This document shows, piece after piece, positions 8,016 through 17,100 of a stretch of DNA of 37,078 nt. How positions within the stretch are numbered: the first letter of the stretch is position 1; each line of letters starts with the position of its first letter. The DNA lies in assembly GCA_964347945.1 (NCBI GenBank), contig CAYGAW010000025.1, positions 1 to 37,078 on the forward strand. The letters run 5' to 3'. The notes beneath the pieces were generated by a model, which was given only the letters and a program-made list of their open reading frames with translations, was not told the DNA's origin and made no database searches. This DNA is from CAYGAW01 sp964347945 (lineage in GTDB: Bacteria > Chloroflexota > Anaerolineae > UBA7937 > B3-Chlor). Position numbers and translations under genes: made by a program.

Positions 8016-8728
8016 TGCACTTCCGCCACCGACTTCTCTTCTGTGGACAGAATCGCCTCGGCAAGTTGTCTCAAAGAGTCCCTGGGTAGTTCGTACAACC
8101 TCAGCGCCATCTCCAGGTACGGGAGGCTTTCGGGGTTGCGAACGAACTCCTCGATGTCTGGAGGGAGAGTGGTCGCAGTATCCCTAGCAGGTAGCACGTC
8201 TGTGCCGCTTCTCGAGATGGATATGCGGCTTGTGAGCAACTCCTTGTCCAGGAAACTGGCGAGCGACACCCCCAAGAAAGTGCCCAGCAGCTCCAATTGA
8301 GAAAAGGGCACAGCTTTGGTCCCGTACTCGTATCTGGATATTGTGTCGGTCGACACTCCCAATCGGTCCGCGCACTCCTTTTGCGTCTTGCCCGCGTTCG
8401 TACGTGCCTGGCGCAAGAGTACTCCGATCTCCTTCTGTCGGAGTAGTATGACCTTCTCGATGGGAGGCCTTTCCGTTGGTTGCTCCAGGACGGCTTGATC
8501 GTCATTCCATAGCTGGTTCACAGGCGTATCGAATAGACTGGCTAGCAATTCGAGTTCGGGCAGGGAGATTCCACGACGACCGTACTCATACTGAGTTATC
8601 ATGTGGGGGGAGCAACCCAGCCACTCGGCACACTCCTTTACGCTCCTGCGGGCTCCCTGACGGGCAGCGCGGAGCAGGACTCCAATCTGCTTCGAGCGGA
8701 CATCGAGGGCCTTCGTTCCGTGAACCAT
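8012..8728 (-). CDS. Double-HTH XRE-family transcriptional regulator
   Basis: This 238-residue DNA-binding protein contains two homologous Cro/CI-type HTH domains. The first spans about residues 14-75 (QIGVLLRAAR, then SVKECAEWLGCSPHMITQYE) and the second about 99-161 (EIGVLLRQAR, then TQKECADRLGVSTDTISRYE). The pair clearly arose by internal duplication and may bind a tandem site. The remaining ~75 residues, with PYLEMALRLYELPRDSLRQLAEAIL near the end, form a helical tail of unknown role. The start at ATG 8728 is fixed by the promoter at 8760-8788; a longer frame to 8848 would run through that promoter. The downstream kinase gene overlaps it by four bases. The natural guess is autoregulation of this operon, and perhaps of the back-to-back plus-strand promoter, but no operator could be confirmed. 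Confidence 0.88.
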   Translation of the reverse strand: MVHGTKALDVRSKQIGVLLRAARQGARRSVKECAEWLGCSPHMITQYEYGRRGISLPELELLASLFDTPVNQLWNDDQAVLEQPTERPPIEKVILLRQKEIGVLLRQARTNAGKTQKECADRLGVSTDTISRYEYGTKAVPFSQLELLGTFLGVSLASFLDKELLTSRISISRSGTDVLPARDTATTLPPDIEEFVRNPESLPYLEMALRLYELPRDSLRQLAEAILSTEEKSVAEVQ

Positions 8729-8759
8729 CGGGCTTCCCTGATTCTGATATCTCACACTG

Positions 8760-8788
8760 ATTATATCACAAGACTGGCAGGGTGACAA
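8760..8788 (-). promoter_or_regulatory. Sigma-70-type promoter of the XRE-kinase-TPR operon
   Basis: On the minus strand: -35 TTGTCA (8783-8788), 17-bp spacer, perfect -10 TATAAT (8760-8765). The leader to ATG 8728 is about 25 nt. It is separated by only 9 bp from the opposite promoter. Confidence 0.8.
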
Positions 8789-8797
8789 TATCCAGAA

Positions 8798-8826
8798 TTG
8801 ACATGCCGGATGGATTGTGGGATAAT
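8798..8826 (+). promoter_or_regulatory. Sigma-70-type promoter of the PHP-PrsW-FabF operon
   Basis: Consensus -35 TTGACA (8798-8803), 17-bp spacer, -10 GATAAT (8821-8826). The leader to ATG 9021 is about 190 nt. I searched it for known riboswitch signatures (cobalamin, TPP, FMN, ZTP, glycine) and recognised none. Confidence 0.75.
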
Positions 8827-9020
8827 GCGCCTCATGTCGGGCTCCCATGCCCCCCGGTGTGAAGCATGCTCAGGGACAGCTCTTGGCCAGCACGTCTCAT
8901 ACCAGGGTGCGTCGACGGCTTACCAGTCATCGGCGGGCGCGACGACCGGGGTGGCTTGGGCAAGTCTATGCCCGTCAGACGAACTCTCAGGTTGCTCTTG
9001 CTGGAGGAGTGGGGCTCTGG

Positions 9021-9674
9021 ATGTTCAGGGTGGATCTGCACGTTCATACATGGTACTCCGGAGACGCCCTCATGTCACCTGAGGAGATTGTCAGGGGCTG
9101 CCAAGAGAAGGGCTTGGGCGCTGTGGCGATCACGGATCACAACACGACGGTGGGAGCGTTGGCTGTCCGGAGCATCGCACGGTTTCCCGTCATTGTTGGT
9201 CAAGAGATCTCGACCACGCACGGCGAGGTGATAGGGCTGTTCCTGCAACGTGAAGTGCCGAGGGGTCTGTCGCCTGGCGAGACGGTTGCGGCGATTCAAG
9301 AGCAGGGAGGCTTGGCCGGGGTGCCCCATCCCTTTGACAGGCTGCGCGGCGAGACTTTGGAAGGTCGATGCTTGCAGGAGATCGCGGGACAACTGGATTT
9401 CGTGGAAGGTTTCAACGCTCGCGTCACGCTCTCGCGAGACAACCGCCGTGCTCGAAGATTCGCACGATCTAGGGGGTTGCCATGTACGGCGGGCAGCGAT
9501 GCGCACAGTCTGTACGAATTGGGCCGCGCATACATAGAGTTGTCCTCGTTCAACGACAAACACGAATTTCTGGAGAGCCTCTGCACCGGGCGAATCGCAG
9601 GGAGCTTGAGCCCTTTCTGGGTTCACTTCTTCAGCATTCAGGCCAGGATGCGCCGGAGGCTGGTCAGAGGCTGA
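9021..9674 (+). CDS. PHP-domain metal-dependent phosphoesterase
   Basis: This 217-residue protein spans a single PHP (polymerase and histidinol phosphatase) domain. Metal ligands can be read in order: H7 and H9 (DLHVHTWYSGD), D39-H40 (ITDHNT), E62 (VGQEIST), H103 (AGVPHPFD), and the closing D160/H162 (TAGSDAHS). This set is typical of stand-alone PHP proteins of the YciV/RnmA type, which act on nucleotides or 3'-phosphorylated substrates; the substrate here is unknown. The start ATG at 9021 sits directly before the conserved first strand and has GGAGGAG upstream (spacing about 11). A longer in-frame extension to 8847 has low-complexity Arg-rich sequence and no family match, so it is treated as leader. 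Three bases separate it from the PrsW-like gene, which indicates co-transcription. Confidence 0.87.
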   Translation: MFRVDLHVHTWYSGDALMSPEEIVRGCQEKGLGAVAITDHNTTVGALAVRSIARFPVIVGQEISTTHGEVIGLFLQREVPRGLSPGETVAAIQEQGGLAGVPHPFDRLRGETLEGRCLQEIAGQLDFVEGFNARVTLSRDNRRARRFARSRGLPCTAGSDAHSLYELGRAYIELSSFNDKHEFLESLCTGRIAGSLSPFWVHFFSIQARMRRRLVRG

Positions 9675-9677
9675 TGC

Positions 9678-10697
9678 ATGCAGATCCTGTTGCTCATCCT
9701 CTTCGCAGGCCTCACCATTTCGGCAGCTGTTGTGCCCGCAGTGCTCTACAGTCTGCTTGTCTGGTGGCTGGATAGGTACGAGAAAGAGCCATGGGGTTTG
9801 CTCGCGGCCACATTCATATGGGGAGCTGTGCCCGCCGTAGTCCTGTCCCTCGCGGGGGAGTTCCTCTTTGGGGTTCCCTTCTCTGGACTACTTGGCGAAA
9901 CTGCCGGACAGATCATCGGTGGCAGCGTGGTAGCCCCTGTGGTTGAGGAGATGGTCAAAGGCCTTGCCGTGTTCCTCCTTTTTCTCATCTTCAGGCGGGA
10001 GTTTGACGGTCTGTTGGACGGAATAGTCTATGGCGCTCTCGTGGGGCTTGGTTTTGGCATGACGGAGAACCTGCTCTATTTCCTCGCAGGGTTTCTGGAA
10101 GGCGGGGCTCGCAACTGGTTGACGGTGGTCTTCTCGCGCACCACGATCTTCGGCCTGAATCATGCCATGTTCACCAGTATCACTGGCGTCGGCTTCGGCT
10201 ACGCCAGCATCGCGAGCAACGCCTGCAGCCGGTGGCTTGCACCGCTCGTGGGATTGGCCGCGGCCATATTGGCCCATTCAGTGCACAATGTGTCCACACA
10301 CCTGGCTGCGGACCTGTGTTGGCCTGTTGTGATCAGTCTCGTAAACGCGTGGGGTGGTGTCGTGGTTATCCTAGCCACAGTCTTCTTGTCTTGGGACAAA
10401 GAGAGTCGCTGCATAGTGGAGGAACTTGGTGACGAGGTGGGTGCTGGGACGATTTCCCCTGCCGAGTACGAGACGCTGGCGTCCTACTGGCAGCGCGTGG
10501 CTGTGCAACGGAGAGCTCTGTCCAGGCACGGATTGCCAGAGGCCCGATTGGTGAGGAGGTATCACCAGTTGGCTACCGAGTTGGCTTTCAGAAAGCGTCG
10601 CCTGCGCGGCGCGGATGCTTTGGCCAGAGATGAGACGGACATCAGACGGCTTCGTGAGCAAATCAAGGCTGTGCGGGCCGAGATATCCGAGGAGTGA
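9678..10697 (+). CDS. PrsW-family intramembrane protease-like membrane protein
   Basis: This is a 339-residue polytopic protein. The N-terminal two thirds carry about seven or eight hydrophobic segments and all PrsW hallmarks: DRYEKEP (32-38) after the first helix, the glutamate pair in VVEEMVKG (89-95), DGIVYGALVGLGFGMTEN (114-131), H162 in LNHAMFTSITG, and H200/H203 in AHSVHN. PrsW proteins are membrane metalloproteases; the founding member cleaves the anti-sigma factor RsiW in Bacillus. The last ~110 residues are a cytoplasmic, charged, probably helical tail (R/E/L-rich) not usual for short PrsW. The window also encodes an ECF sigma factor with a membrane FecR-type protein 13 kb away. A protease-substrate relation is possible but only a guess. 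The gene is co-transcribed with the PHP gene and 20 bp ahead of the ketoacyl synthase. Confidence 0.88.
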   Translation: MQILLLILFAGLTISAAVVPAVLYSLLVWWLDRYEKEPWGLLAATFIWGAVPAVVLSLAGEFLFGVPFSGLLGETAGQIIGGSVVAPVVEEMVKGLAVFLLFLIFRREFDGLLDGIVYGALVGLGFGMTENLLYFLAGFLEGGARNWLTVVFSRTTIFGLNHAMFTSITGVGFGYASIASNACSRWLAPLVGLAAAILAHSVHNVSTHLAADLCWPVVISLVNAWGGVVVILATVFLSWDKESRCIVEELGDEVGAGTISPAEYETLASYWQRVAVQRRALSRHGLPEARLVRRYHQLATELAFRKRRLRGADALARDETDIRRLREQIKAVRAEISEE

Positions 10698-10717
10698 ACT
10701 GAAAGGGGATACTCGAT

Positions 10718-12070
10718 ATGAACCTAGATGGAAACCGCTGCCCTGCTTGTGCAGCACTCAAGCCTGACAGCGCCAAGTTCTGCCCCAATTGCGGCTTGGC
10801 CTTGGGTATGCACCGGGCCGCCAGGCGACGACGCAGGGTCGTGGTAACCGGACTTGGAGCCGTCACTCCTCTTGGCCTGACCGCGGAGGAGACCTGGCAG
10901 GGTCTTCTGGAGGGACGCTCTGGCATAAGTTTGATCACGGAAGTCAACGTCGACGACTATCCGACCAAGATAGCAGGTCTGGTCAGAGACTTCGATCCGG
11001 GCCAGTACATGGACCGCAAGGAGGCCAGGCGGATGGGTCGATACAGCCAGCTGGCCGTGGCGGCGGCACAGATGGCGCTAGAAGACGCCGGTGTCTTGGA
11101 CGACAACCTCGACGGCGAAGAAGTGGGTGTCATCATGGGGACCAGCGGCGGTGGCGCCATTGAGGAGTGTGAGAAGGCGTGTCGGATCATGTTGACAAAG
11201 GGCGGGATGCGTATCTCTCCCTTCTTTCCCGTTACGGTGAGCGTAAATGTGGCGGCACATCACATAAGTCGCCTCCACGGGCTTGAGGGGTACAACTCTA
11301 CGGTGGTTACGGCCTGCGCGTCGGGCACTCAGGCAATAGGCGAGGCGGCCGAGGTGATCCGCCGGGGCGCAGCAGAAATCATGGTGGCTGGTGGAACGGA
11401 ATCCGGTATCTGCGAACTGAGCGTGGTGGCCTTCTCGGTGGCGCGCGGCTACTCACGGCGGAACGACGAGCCGGAAAAGGCGTCTCGCCCCTTTGATGCG
11501 GAGCGCGACGGCTTCGTCCCCGCAGAGGGGGCCGGGGTGCTGATCCTTGAGGAGCGGGACCGCGCAATACAGCGGGGAGCTCGCATCTATGCCGAAGTGC
11601 TGGGGTACGCTGGCACTGCCGACACCTACCATCTCATCGCCCCGGATCCGGAAGGGAAAGCGGCCGCCCGTGCCATGGTGGGGGCAGCACAAGATGCTCA
11701 GATTGCCATGGAAGACATCGACTACACTAACGCCCATGCTACATCCACCCCGTTGGGGGACGTCGCTGAAACCGTCGCGATCAAGAGAGCCTTTGGAGAG
11801 CATGCCTATCGAGTGCCCATAAGCGCCACGAAGTCTATGACGGGACATCTGATCGGGGCTGCAGGTGGTGTCGAGGCCATCGCATGCATCCTGACTATCC
11901 GAGACAACACCATGCATCCCACCATCAATCTGGATAACCCTGACCCGGAGTGCGATCTGGACTACGTTCCCCACGTGGCTCGGAAAGCACAGGTAGACAT
12001 CACTCTTTCAAACTCGTTCGGCCTCGGAGGACAGAACGCTTGCGTGATCTTCGGCAGATACGGTGATTGA
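10718..12070 (+). CDS. FabF-like beta-ketoacyl-ACP synthase with N-terminal zinc ribbon
   Basis: This 450-residue condensing enzyme elongates acyl-ACP with malonyl-ACP in fatty-acid or related synthesis. The thiolase-fold core starts near residue 40 (RVVVTGLGAVTPLG). It has the catalytic Cys200 (VTACASGTQ), His340 (NAHATSTPLGD), His377 (ATKSMTGHLIGAAGG) and the closing NSFGLGGQNA. Residues 8-25 before the core form a zinc ribbon, C-P-A-C-x10-C-P-N-C, followed by a short Arg-rich linker. Ordinary FabF starts directly with the VVVTG strand. The ATG at 10718 has AAAGGGG upstream; the next candidate, M31 at 10808, lacks a Shine-Dalgarno sequence, so the ribbon is likely translated. The gene ends the PHP-PrsW operon rather than lying in a fab cluster with acpP/fabD/fabG, so a specialised role is possible. 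Confidence 0.88.
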   Translation: MNLDGNRCPACAALKPDSAKFCPNCGLALGMHRAARRRRRVVVTGLGAVTPLGLTAEETWQGLLEGRSGISLITEVNVDDYPTKIAGLVRDFDPGQYMDRKEARRMGRYSQLAVAAAQMALEDAGVLDDNLDGEEVGVIMGTSGGGAIEECEKACRIMLTKGGMRISPFFPVTVSVNVAAHHISRLHGLEGYNSTVVTACASGTQAIGEAAEVIRRGAAEIMVAGGTESGICELSVVAFSVARGYSRRNDEPEKASRPFDAERDGFVPAEGAGVLILEERDRAIQRGARIYAEVLGYAGTADTYHLIAPDPEGKAAARAMVGAAQDAQIAMEDIDYTNAHATSTPLGDVAETVAIKRAFGEHAYRVPISATKSMTGHLIGAAGGVEAIACILTIRDNTMHPTINLDNPDPECDLDYVPHVARKAQVDITLSNSFGLGGQNACVIFGRYGD

Positions 12071-12117
12071 GACTACAGGCAACTTGATCTCGAGCTTCAG
12101 TGTCTGCTCGTCCCAAT

Positions 12118-12146
12118 TTGACATCTTCACCGTTTTGTGGCATACT
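12118..12146 (+). promoter_or_regulatory. Sigma-70-type promoter of the T-box operon
   Basis: Consensus -35 TTGACA (12118-12123), 17-bp spacer, -10 CATACT (12141-12146). A start near 12153 places the whole T-box in the leader. Confidence 0.65.
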
Positions 12147-12152
12147 GTGCAA

Positions 12153-12446
12153 AACGCGCAAAGGCAGTGATGGAAACGAGTAGGCGGCCAACCGTCGTTC
12201 AGAGAGTCTGGATGAGGTGTGAGCCGGATACGAGGGCCCCGCTGAAAATCCTTCCGGAGCCGCCAACCGAAATGGCAGTCAACAAACAGCCAGAGTAGAC
12301 TTGGCCGGGAACGTTGCCCGTTATCAATGACGAGGGTATGAACACGTACCCTTGAGGAGTGAGCGGGATACCGCTAAATAGGGTGGTACCGCGGGAGTGG
12401 AGGCTCACCAGGAACGCTCTCGTCCCTATAAGGGGCGAGAGCTTTT
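12153..12446 (+). promoter_or_regulatory. T-box riboswitch, probably tRNA-Ile responsive
   Basis: This is a leader RNA that senses uncharged tRNA and switches between terminator and antiterminator. Stem I: lower pairing GGAA (12172-12175) with TTCC (12252-12255), AGTA of the specifier loop (12179-12182), upper pairing GGCGG (12183-12187) with CCGCT (12239-12243), and the AGAGAG and GGTGTGAG elements of the distal part. The specifier side reads GAAAATCC (12244-12251). ATC (12248-12250) is the Ile codon and fits the downstream ileS; a one-base shifted reading would give AAT (Asn). The conserved T-box AGGGTGGTACCGCGG (12380-12394) pairs with the tRNA acceptor end. The terminator follows at 12416-12446. 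Confidence 0.93.
12416..12446 (+). terminator. T-box intrinsic terminator
   Basis: Twelve-pair stem (12416-12427 with 12431-12442, one G-U pair, 3-nt loop), GC-rich and ending in GCTTTT. It lies 18 bp before the first coding start and would be pre-empted by the T-box antiterminator. Confidence 0.9.
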
Positions 12447-12463
12447 GACATCTTGGAGGGCGT

Positions 12464-13444
12464 GTGGTATCTGTCCGCGAGGCTCAGTTGCGTGATCTCT
12501 CTGGGATCGGGAAGCTTCACAGGCGGGCCAGCGAGTCTCAAGCGCGTCTGGATCCCAGACTGGCTCCTGAGCCTGAGGATTCTGAGCGGTCCGCGAAGGC
12601 GCTTCAAACGACAGTGGGAGGATCATCGGGTATTGCCTTCGTGGCGGAAGAGAGTGACACCGGAGCGCTGCTCGGCTTTGCCACTGGCAAGATCGTGGAC
12701 AACAAGCCTTTCGCCCATCCAGAGTTCGGCCACGTGAGCTGCCTGCACGTTGATGAGGTGTGTCGCGGCGAAGGAGTCGGTGATAGCCTGTGGAGAGCGG
12801 TAGACGATTGGTTCAGAAGAGAAGGGGTAGCTGTGGCGCAGGTTGATGTGCCCCACTGCAATCCCATACTGAGACGCTTTTGGCAGGACAGGGGGTTCAG
12901 TGGTTTCTTGGATCATCTCTGCTGCGAAGCGCGGGTTGAGCTGACCAAAGATGATGATACCCCTGTGTCGGTGCGTGGGGCACGGAGTGGTGACGCGGAT
13001 TCCGTCCTATCTCTGTGGGAGGAGATGATGGACTATCATGCACCCATCGATGAGCGTCTCAGAGTAGGGGCCAACTGGAGACGACATGTGGCTCGGGCGA
13101 CATGGCAGTGGCTGACTCGCAGCAGGACCCGCCTGTTGGTGGCTGAGGTTGGGGACGATGTAGTCGGCTTTGCGGTCGGAGGTCTCGTCGATAGCGGCCT
13201 CGGGCTCAAACCTGGGCTCTATGGCCACATCGCGCACATGTGCGTCAATGAGCAGTGGAGGAGACGTGGCGTGGGTCGGCAGCTGTTTGCGTCGCTGAGG
13301 GACTCTTTCGTAGAGTGGGGTGTCTCATCGATCCACGTGTACGTGTCCCAATTCAACTCTGTCTCACAGCATTTCTGGCGCAGCCTGGGCTTTGAGGAGT
13401 ACATCGAGCGGCTCTGGTGCGATCTAGCACCGCGGAGGTCGTGA
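12464..13444 (+). CDS. Tandem GNAT-family N-acetyltransferase
   Basis: This 326-residue protein has two acetyl-CoA-binding GNAT domains. Domain 1 (about 1-160) has HVSCLHVDEVCRGEGVGDSLW and closes with NPILRRFWQDRGF. Domain 2 (about 168-322) has HIAHMCVNEQWRRRGVGRQLF and closes with NSVSQHFWRSLGFEEY. The R-x-x-G-x-G/A pyrophosphate loop is intact in both (RGEGVG and RRRGVG). It is the first gene after the T-box terminator; GTG at 12464 follows GGAGGG (12455-12460). It shares one base with the next gene (TGATG). Because it is under uncharged-tRNA control with AlaX and IleRS, an acyl substrate linked to aminoacyl-tRNA or amino-acid metabolism is plausible, but the sequence alone does not show a substrate. 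Confidence 0.88.
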   Translation: MVSVREAQLRDLSGIGKLHRRASESQARLDPRLAPEPEDSERSAKALQTTVGGSSGIAFVAEESDTGALLGFATGKIVDNKPFAHPEFGHVSCLHVDEVCRGEGVGDSLWRAVDDWFRREGVAVAQVDVPHCNPILRRFWQDRGFSGFLDHLCCEARVELTKDDDTPVSVRGARSGDADSVLSLWEEMMDYHAPIDERLRVGANWRRHVARATWQWLTRSRTRLLVAEVGDDVVGFAVGGLVDSGLGLKPGLYGHIAHMCVNEQWRRRGVGRQLFASLRDSFVEWGVSSIHVYVSQFNSVSQHFWRSLGFEEYIERLWCDLAPRRS

Positions 13445-14157
13445 TGACTGAATTGCTTCATTTGTCTGACTCTTACTTGCGGGAATTCGACGCCACAGTG
13501 ACAGCGCTAGGGGAACACGCGGTGGTCTTGGACCGGACAGCCTTCTATCCCCAAGGCGGAGGACAGCCCAGCGATGTCGGAATCCTCCGGGACGTTGAGG
13601 GACGGGAGTACACTGTCCGCATGGTTCAGAAAGCCAAGGGTCAAGTGCTGCACAAGTTGGAGGGCGAGCCTCCACCGACGGGCAGCGAAGTCCGGGGCTT
13701 CATTGACTGGGATCGTCGATACAAGTTGATGCGTACACACACCGCCCTGCACATACTGTGCGGCGTCATCTGGCGTGACTACGGTGCGTCGGTGACGGGC
13801 GGCAACATGCAGCCTTTGAGGGCACGAATGGATTTCGAGTTGGAGAGTATGAGCGCCAAGTTCTCCGATGAAGTGGAGGCCAAGATTAACGACGAGGTGG
13901 AAGCGGCCCGGTCTGTGGAAACCAGGATATTGCCTCGTGAGGAGGCCTTCCAGATTCCCGATTTGATCCGCACCAAGATAAACCTGTTGCCCGAGAGTAT
14001 ACAAGAGGTAAGGGTCGTGGAGATAGAAGGTCTGGACTTGCAGGCCGATGGCGGCACCCATGTAGCGAATACTAGCGAGGTAGGCCGCATAAGGGTTACA
14101 GGTCACGAGAGCAAAGGGCGCATCAACAAGCGGTTGCGCATCGAACTGGACGAATAG
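13444..14157 (+). CDS. AlaX-like alanyl-tRNA editing protein
   Basis: This 237-residue trans-editing hydrolase removes wrong amino acids (Ser/Gly) from mischarged tRNA-Ala. It has the second-half architecture of AlaRS: a small beta-barrel with TAFYPQGGGQPSD (32-44), then the editing domain with zinc ligands H99 and H103 (RTHTALH), and near the end ADGGTHVANTSEVG (201-214) with H206. The position that is Cys in the AlaRS CGGTH motif is Asp202 here, a variation also found among free-standing AlaX. Its length fits AlaX-M. ATG 13444 overlaps the GNAT stop by one base. An in-frame extension upstream to 13417 lies inside the GNAT gene and is not needed. Placement in an Ile-type T-box operon is unusual. 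Confidence 0.87.
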   Translation: MTELLHLSDSYLREFDATVTALGEHAVVLDRTAFYPQGGGQPSDVGILRDVEGREYTVRMVQKAKGQVLHKLEGEPPPTGSEVRGFIDWDRRYKLMRTHTALHILCGVIWRDYGASVTGGNMQPLRARMDFELESMSAKFSDEVEAKINDEVEAARSVETRILPREEAFQIPDLIRTKINLLPESIQEVRVVEIEGLDLQADGGTHVANTSEVGRIRVTGHESKGRINKRLRIELDE

Positions 14158-14172
14158 CGGGAGGATGGCTTG

Positions 14173-17100
14173 ATGTTCCGAGAAGTTCCAAGCAAGGTGG
14201 ATTTCCCTGCACTAGAGCGGCGGATACTGCAGTGGTGGGACGAGACCGACGCTTTTGACAAACTGGTGGAGAAGAACAAGGGCAAGAAGCGTTGGTCGTT
14301 CATAGATGGACCCATCACGGCCAACAACCCCATGGGCGTTCATCATGCCTGGGGCCGCACTTACAAGGACCTGTATCATCGGTACAAGGGGATGCAGGGA
14401 CATGAGATGCGCTATCAGAATGGCTTCGATGGACAGGGACTGTGGATCGAGGTCGAAGTGGAGAAAGAGCTCGGCTTCACCTCCAAGCGTGACATAGAGA
14501 CGTACGGCATCGGTCCCTTCGTGGAGAAGTGCAAGGAACGTGTGCGCAAGTTCTCCGACATCCAGACGCAGCAGTCTATCCGGCTTGGTTACTGGATGGA
14601 CTGGGACAACTCCTACCACACGATGTCCGATGAGAATAACTACACCATCTGGTTGTTCCTCAAGCGTTGCCATGACAGGGGCTGGATCTACAAGGGCCGG
14701 GACGTCATGCCGTGGTGTCCACGGTGCAGCACAGCCATCTCGGAGCACGAGATCGTCACCGAGGGGTATCAGGAGCTGACCCACCCTGGCGTGACCCTTT
14801 TGTTCCCTCTGGTTGGTCGTCAGAATGAGTCACTCCTGATCTGGACCACTACGCCTTGGACCCTGACATCGAATGTTGCGGCAGCAGTCCACCCAGCATT
14901 GACCTACGTCAAAGTGAAGCAGGGCGACAACCACCTCTACGTCGCTCGCGAGGCTCTGCCGATACTCAAAGGATCGTACGAAGTGGAGGAAGAGCTATCT
15001 GGCGCGGAGATGGAGGACTGGATCTATCATGGCCCCTTCGATGAGTTACCTCCGCAGGAAGGAGTGGAGCACAGGGTTATCCTTTGGCAGGAGGTGAGCG
15101 AGGCGGAAGGTACGGGGATCGTGCACATCGCCCCTGGTTGCGGCAAGGAAGACCTGGAGCTTGGCAAGGAATATGACTTGCCGGCCATAGCTCCCTTGGA
15201 CGAGTTCGGCGATTTCGTTGAAGCTTTCGATTGGCTTGCCGGGCTCAACGTCGCCGACTCCGCTGACCCCATCTTCGACGATCTGCGCAAGAAAGGGCTC
15301 TTGTACCGGGTCGATGACTACACCCACCGGTATCCGGTTTGCTGGCGCTGTCAAAGCGAGCTCGTCTTTCGCCTGGTCGATGAGTGGTTCATCTCCATGG
15401 ATGAGCTTCGACATCAAATCATGGATGTGGTGCGCCAGATCAGGTGGATCCCTGAGTTTGGTATGGAGCGCGAGTTGGATTGGCTCCGCAACATGGAAGA
15501 CTGGATGATCTCCAAGAAGCGATACTGGGGCTTGGCATTGCCTATCTATGAGTGCAGCTGCGGCCACTTCGAGGTCATCGGGAGTGAGGTGGAGTTGAGG
15601 GAGAGAGCGGTCGAAGGTTGGGACCAGTTCGAAGGCCATTCGCCCCATCGTCCCTGGATTGATGCTGTGAAGATACGCTGTCCGGAGTGTGGAAACGCGG
15701 TGTCTCGCATCGTGGACGTGGGGAACCCGTGGTTGGATGCTGGGATCGTTGCTCTGTCCACCCTCAACTATCGGCACGACCGGGCGTATTGGGAGAAGTG
15801 GTACCCAGCCGATTTCATCACGGAGTGCTTCCCGGGTCAATTCCGCAACTGGTTCTATGCCTTACTGGCCGAGAGTACGGCCATGGAGAATCGACCGCCG
15901 TTTCTCACGGTGTTCGGGTATGCCCTCGCCAAGGACGAATACGGGGAGGAGATGCATAAGAGCACGGGCAATGTCATCTGGTTCGACGATGCTGCTGAGA
16001 CGATGGGTGTAGACGTAATGCGTTGGATGTATTGTTCCCACAATCCACGCGTGAACCTGCATTTCGGATACGGGCCTGCGGATGAAGTGCGCCGCCGCTT
16101 TCTCATACCTTTGTGGAACATCTATTCGTTCTTCACGACGTACGCCAACATAGACGGATGGACGCCCCAGAGAATGGATTCAGGCATCGGCGTAGGCCGA
16201 CCGGACAATGTCTTGGACAGGTGGATCCTATCAAGGCTACAGGTTCTGATCAAGGTAGTGGAGGAACGCCTCGAGAACTATGATGCAGCCTCCGCCACGC
16301 GCAGCATAGAGTCATTCGTGGACGATCTCTCCAACTGGTATGTGCGTCGTAGTCGGCGGCGCTTCTGGAAGAGCGAGCAGGACGAGGACAAGAACATGGC
16401 GTACTGGACGCTCTACCGGTGCCTGTTGACCTTGATCAAGCTATTGGCGCCGTTCATACCTTTTGTTTCTGAGGAGATCTACCAGAATCTGGTACGCTCC
16501 GCTGATGCCGATGCCCCGGAGAGCGTGCATCATTGCGACTTCCCGGTGGCGGATGAGACGATTGTGGACGAGAAGCTCATCGCCGACATGGATCTGGCCA
16601 TCAAGGTGGCGAGCCTGGGGAGATCGGCCCGGGGCTTGGCTGGTATCAAGCTACGGCAACCGCTATCTCTGGCGGTGGTAGCAGGACCCTTTGGCGGGAG
16701 AGAGGACCCCTTGGGCCCAGTGGCAGACCTGGTGCTCGATGAGCTCAATGTCAAGGAGCTTCGCTTCACTGCCGACCCAAGCGAGCTGGTAACCTACGTC
16801 CTCAGGCCCGATCCAGGCCTTTTGGGTCCGAAATACGGATCTGTGCTGCCGACAGTGCAGCAAGCTGTCGCATCTCTGGATGGTACCGATGCGGCAAGGC
16901 GGTTGGAGGCGGGCGAGGCGATATCAGTCGCCGTGAATGGCGAGACCATTCGGTTGCTGCCCGAAGAGGTCACGGTGGAAAAGAGGCCGCACGAGGGATA
17001 CGAAGTGTCCGAAGAAAGCGGCTACATAGTGGCGGTGAACGTCTCTCTAACTGATGAGCTCCTCCAGGAGGGACTCGCTCGCGAGCTGGTGCGCCGCATC

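Noticed and set aside
8847..9020. 58-residue N-terminal extension of the PHP protein
   Set aside because: Arg-rich, no family likeness; the conserved PHP strand begins exactly at the ATG 9021, which has its own Shine-Dalgarno.
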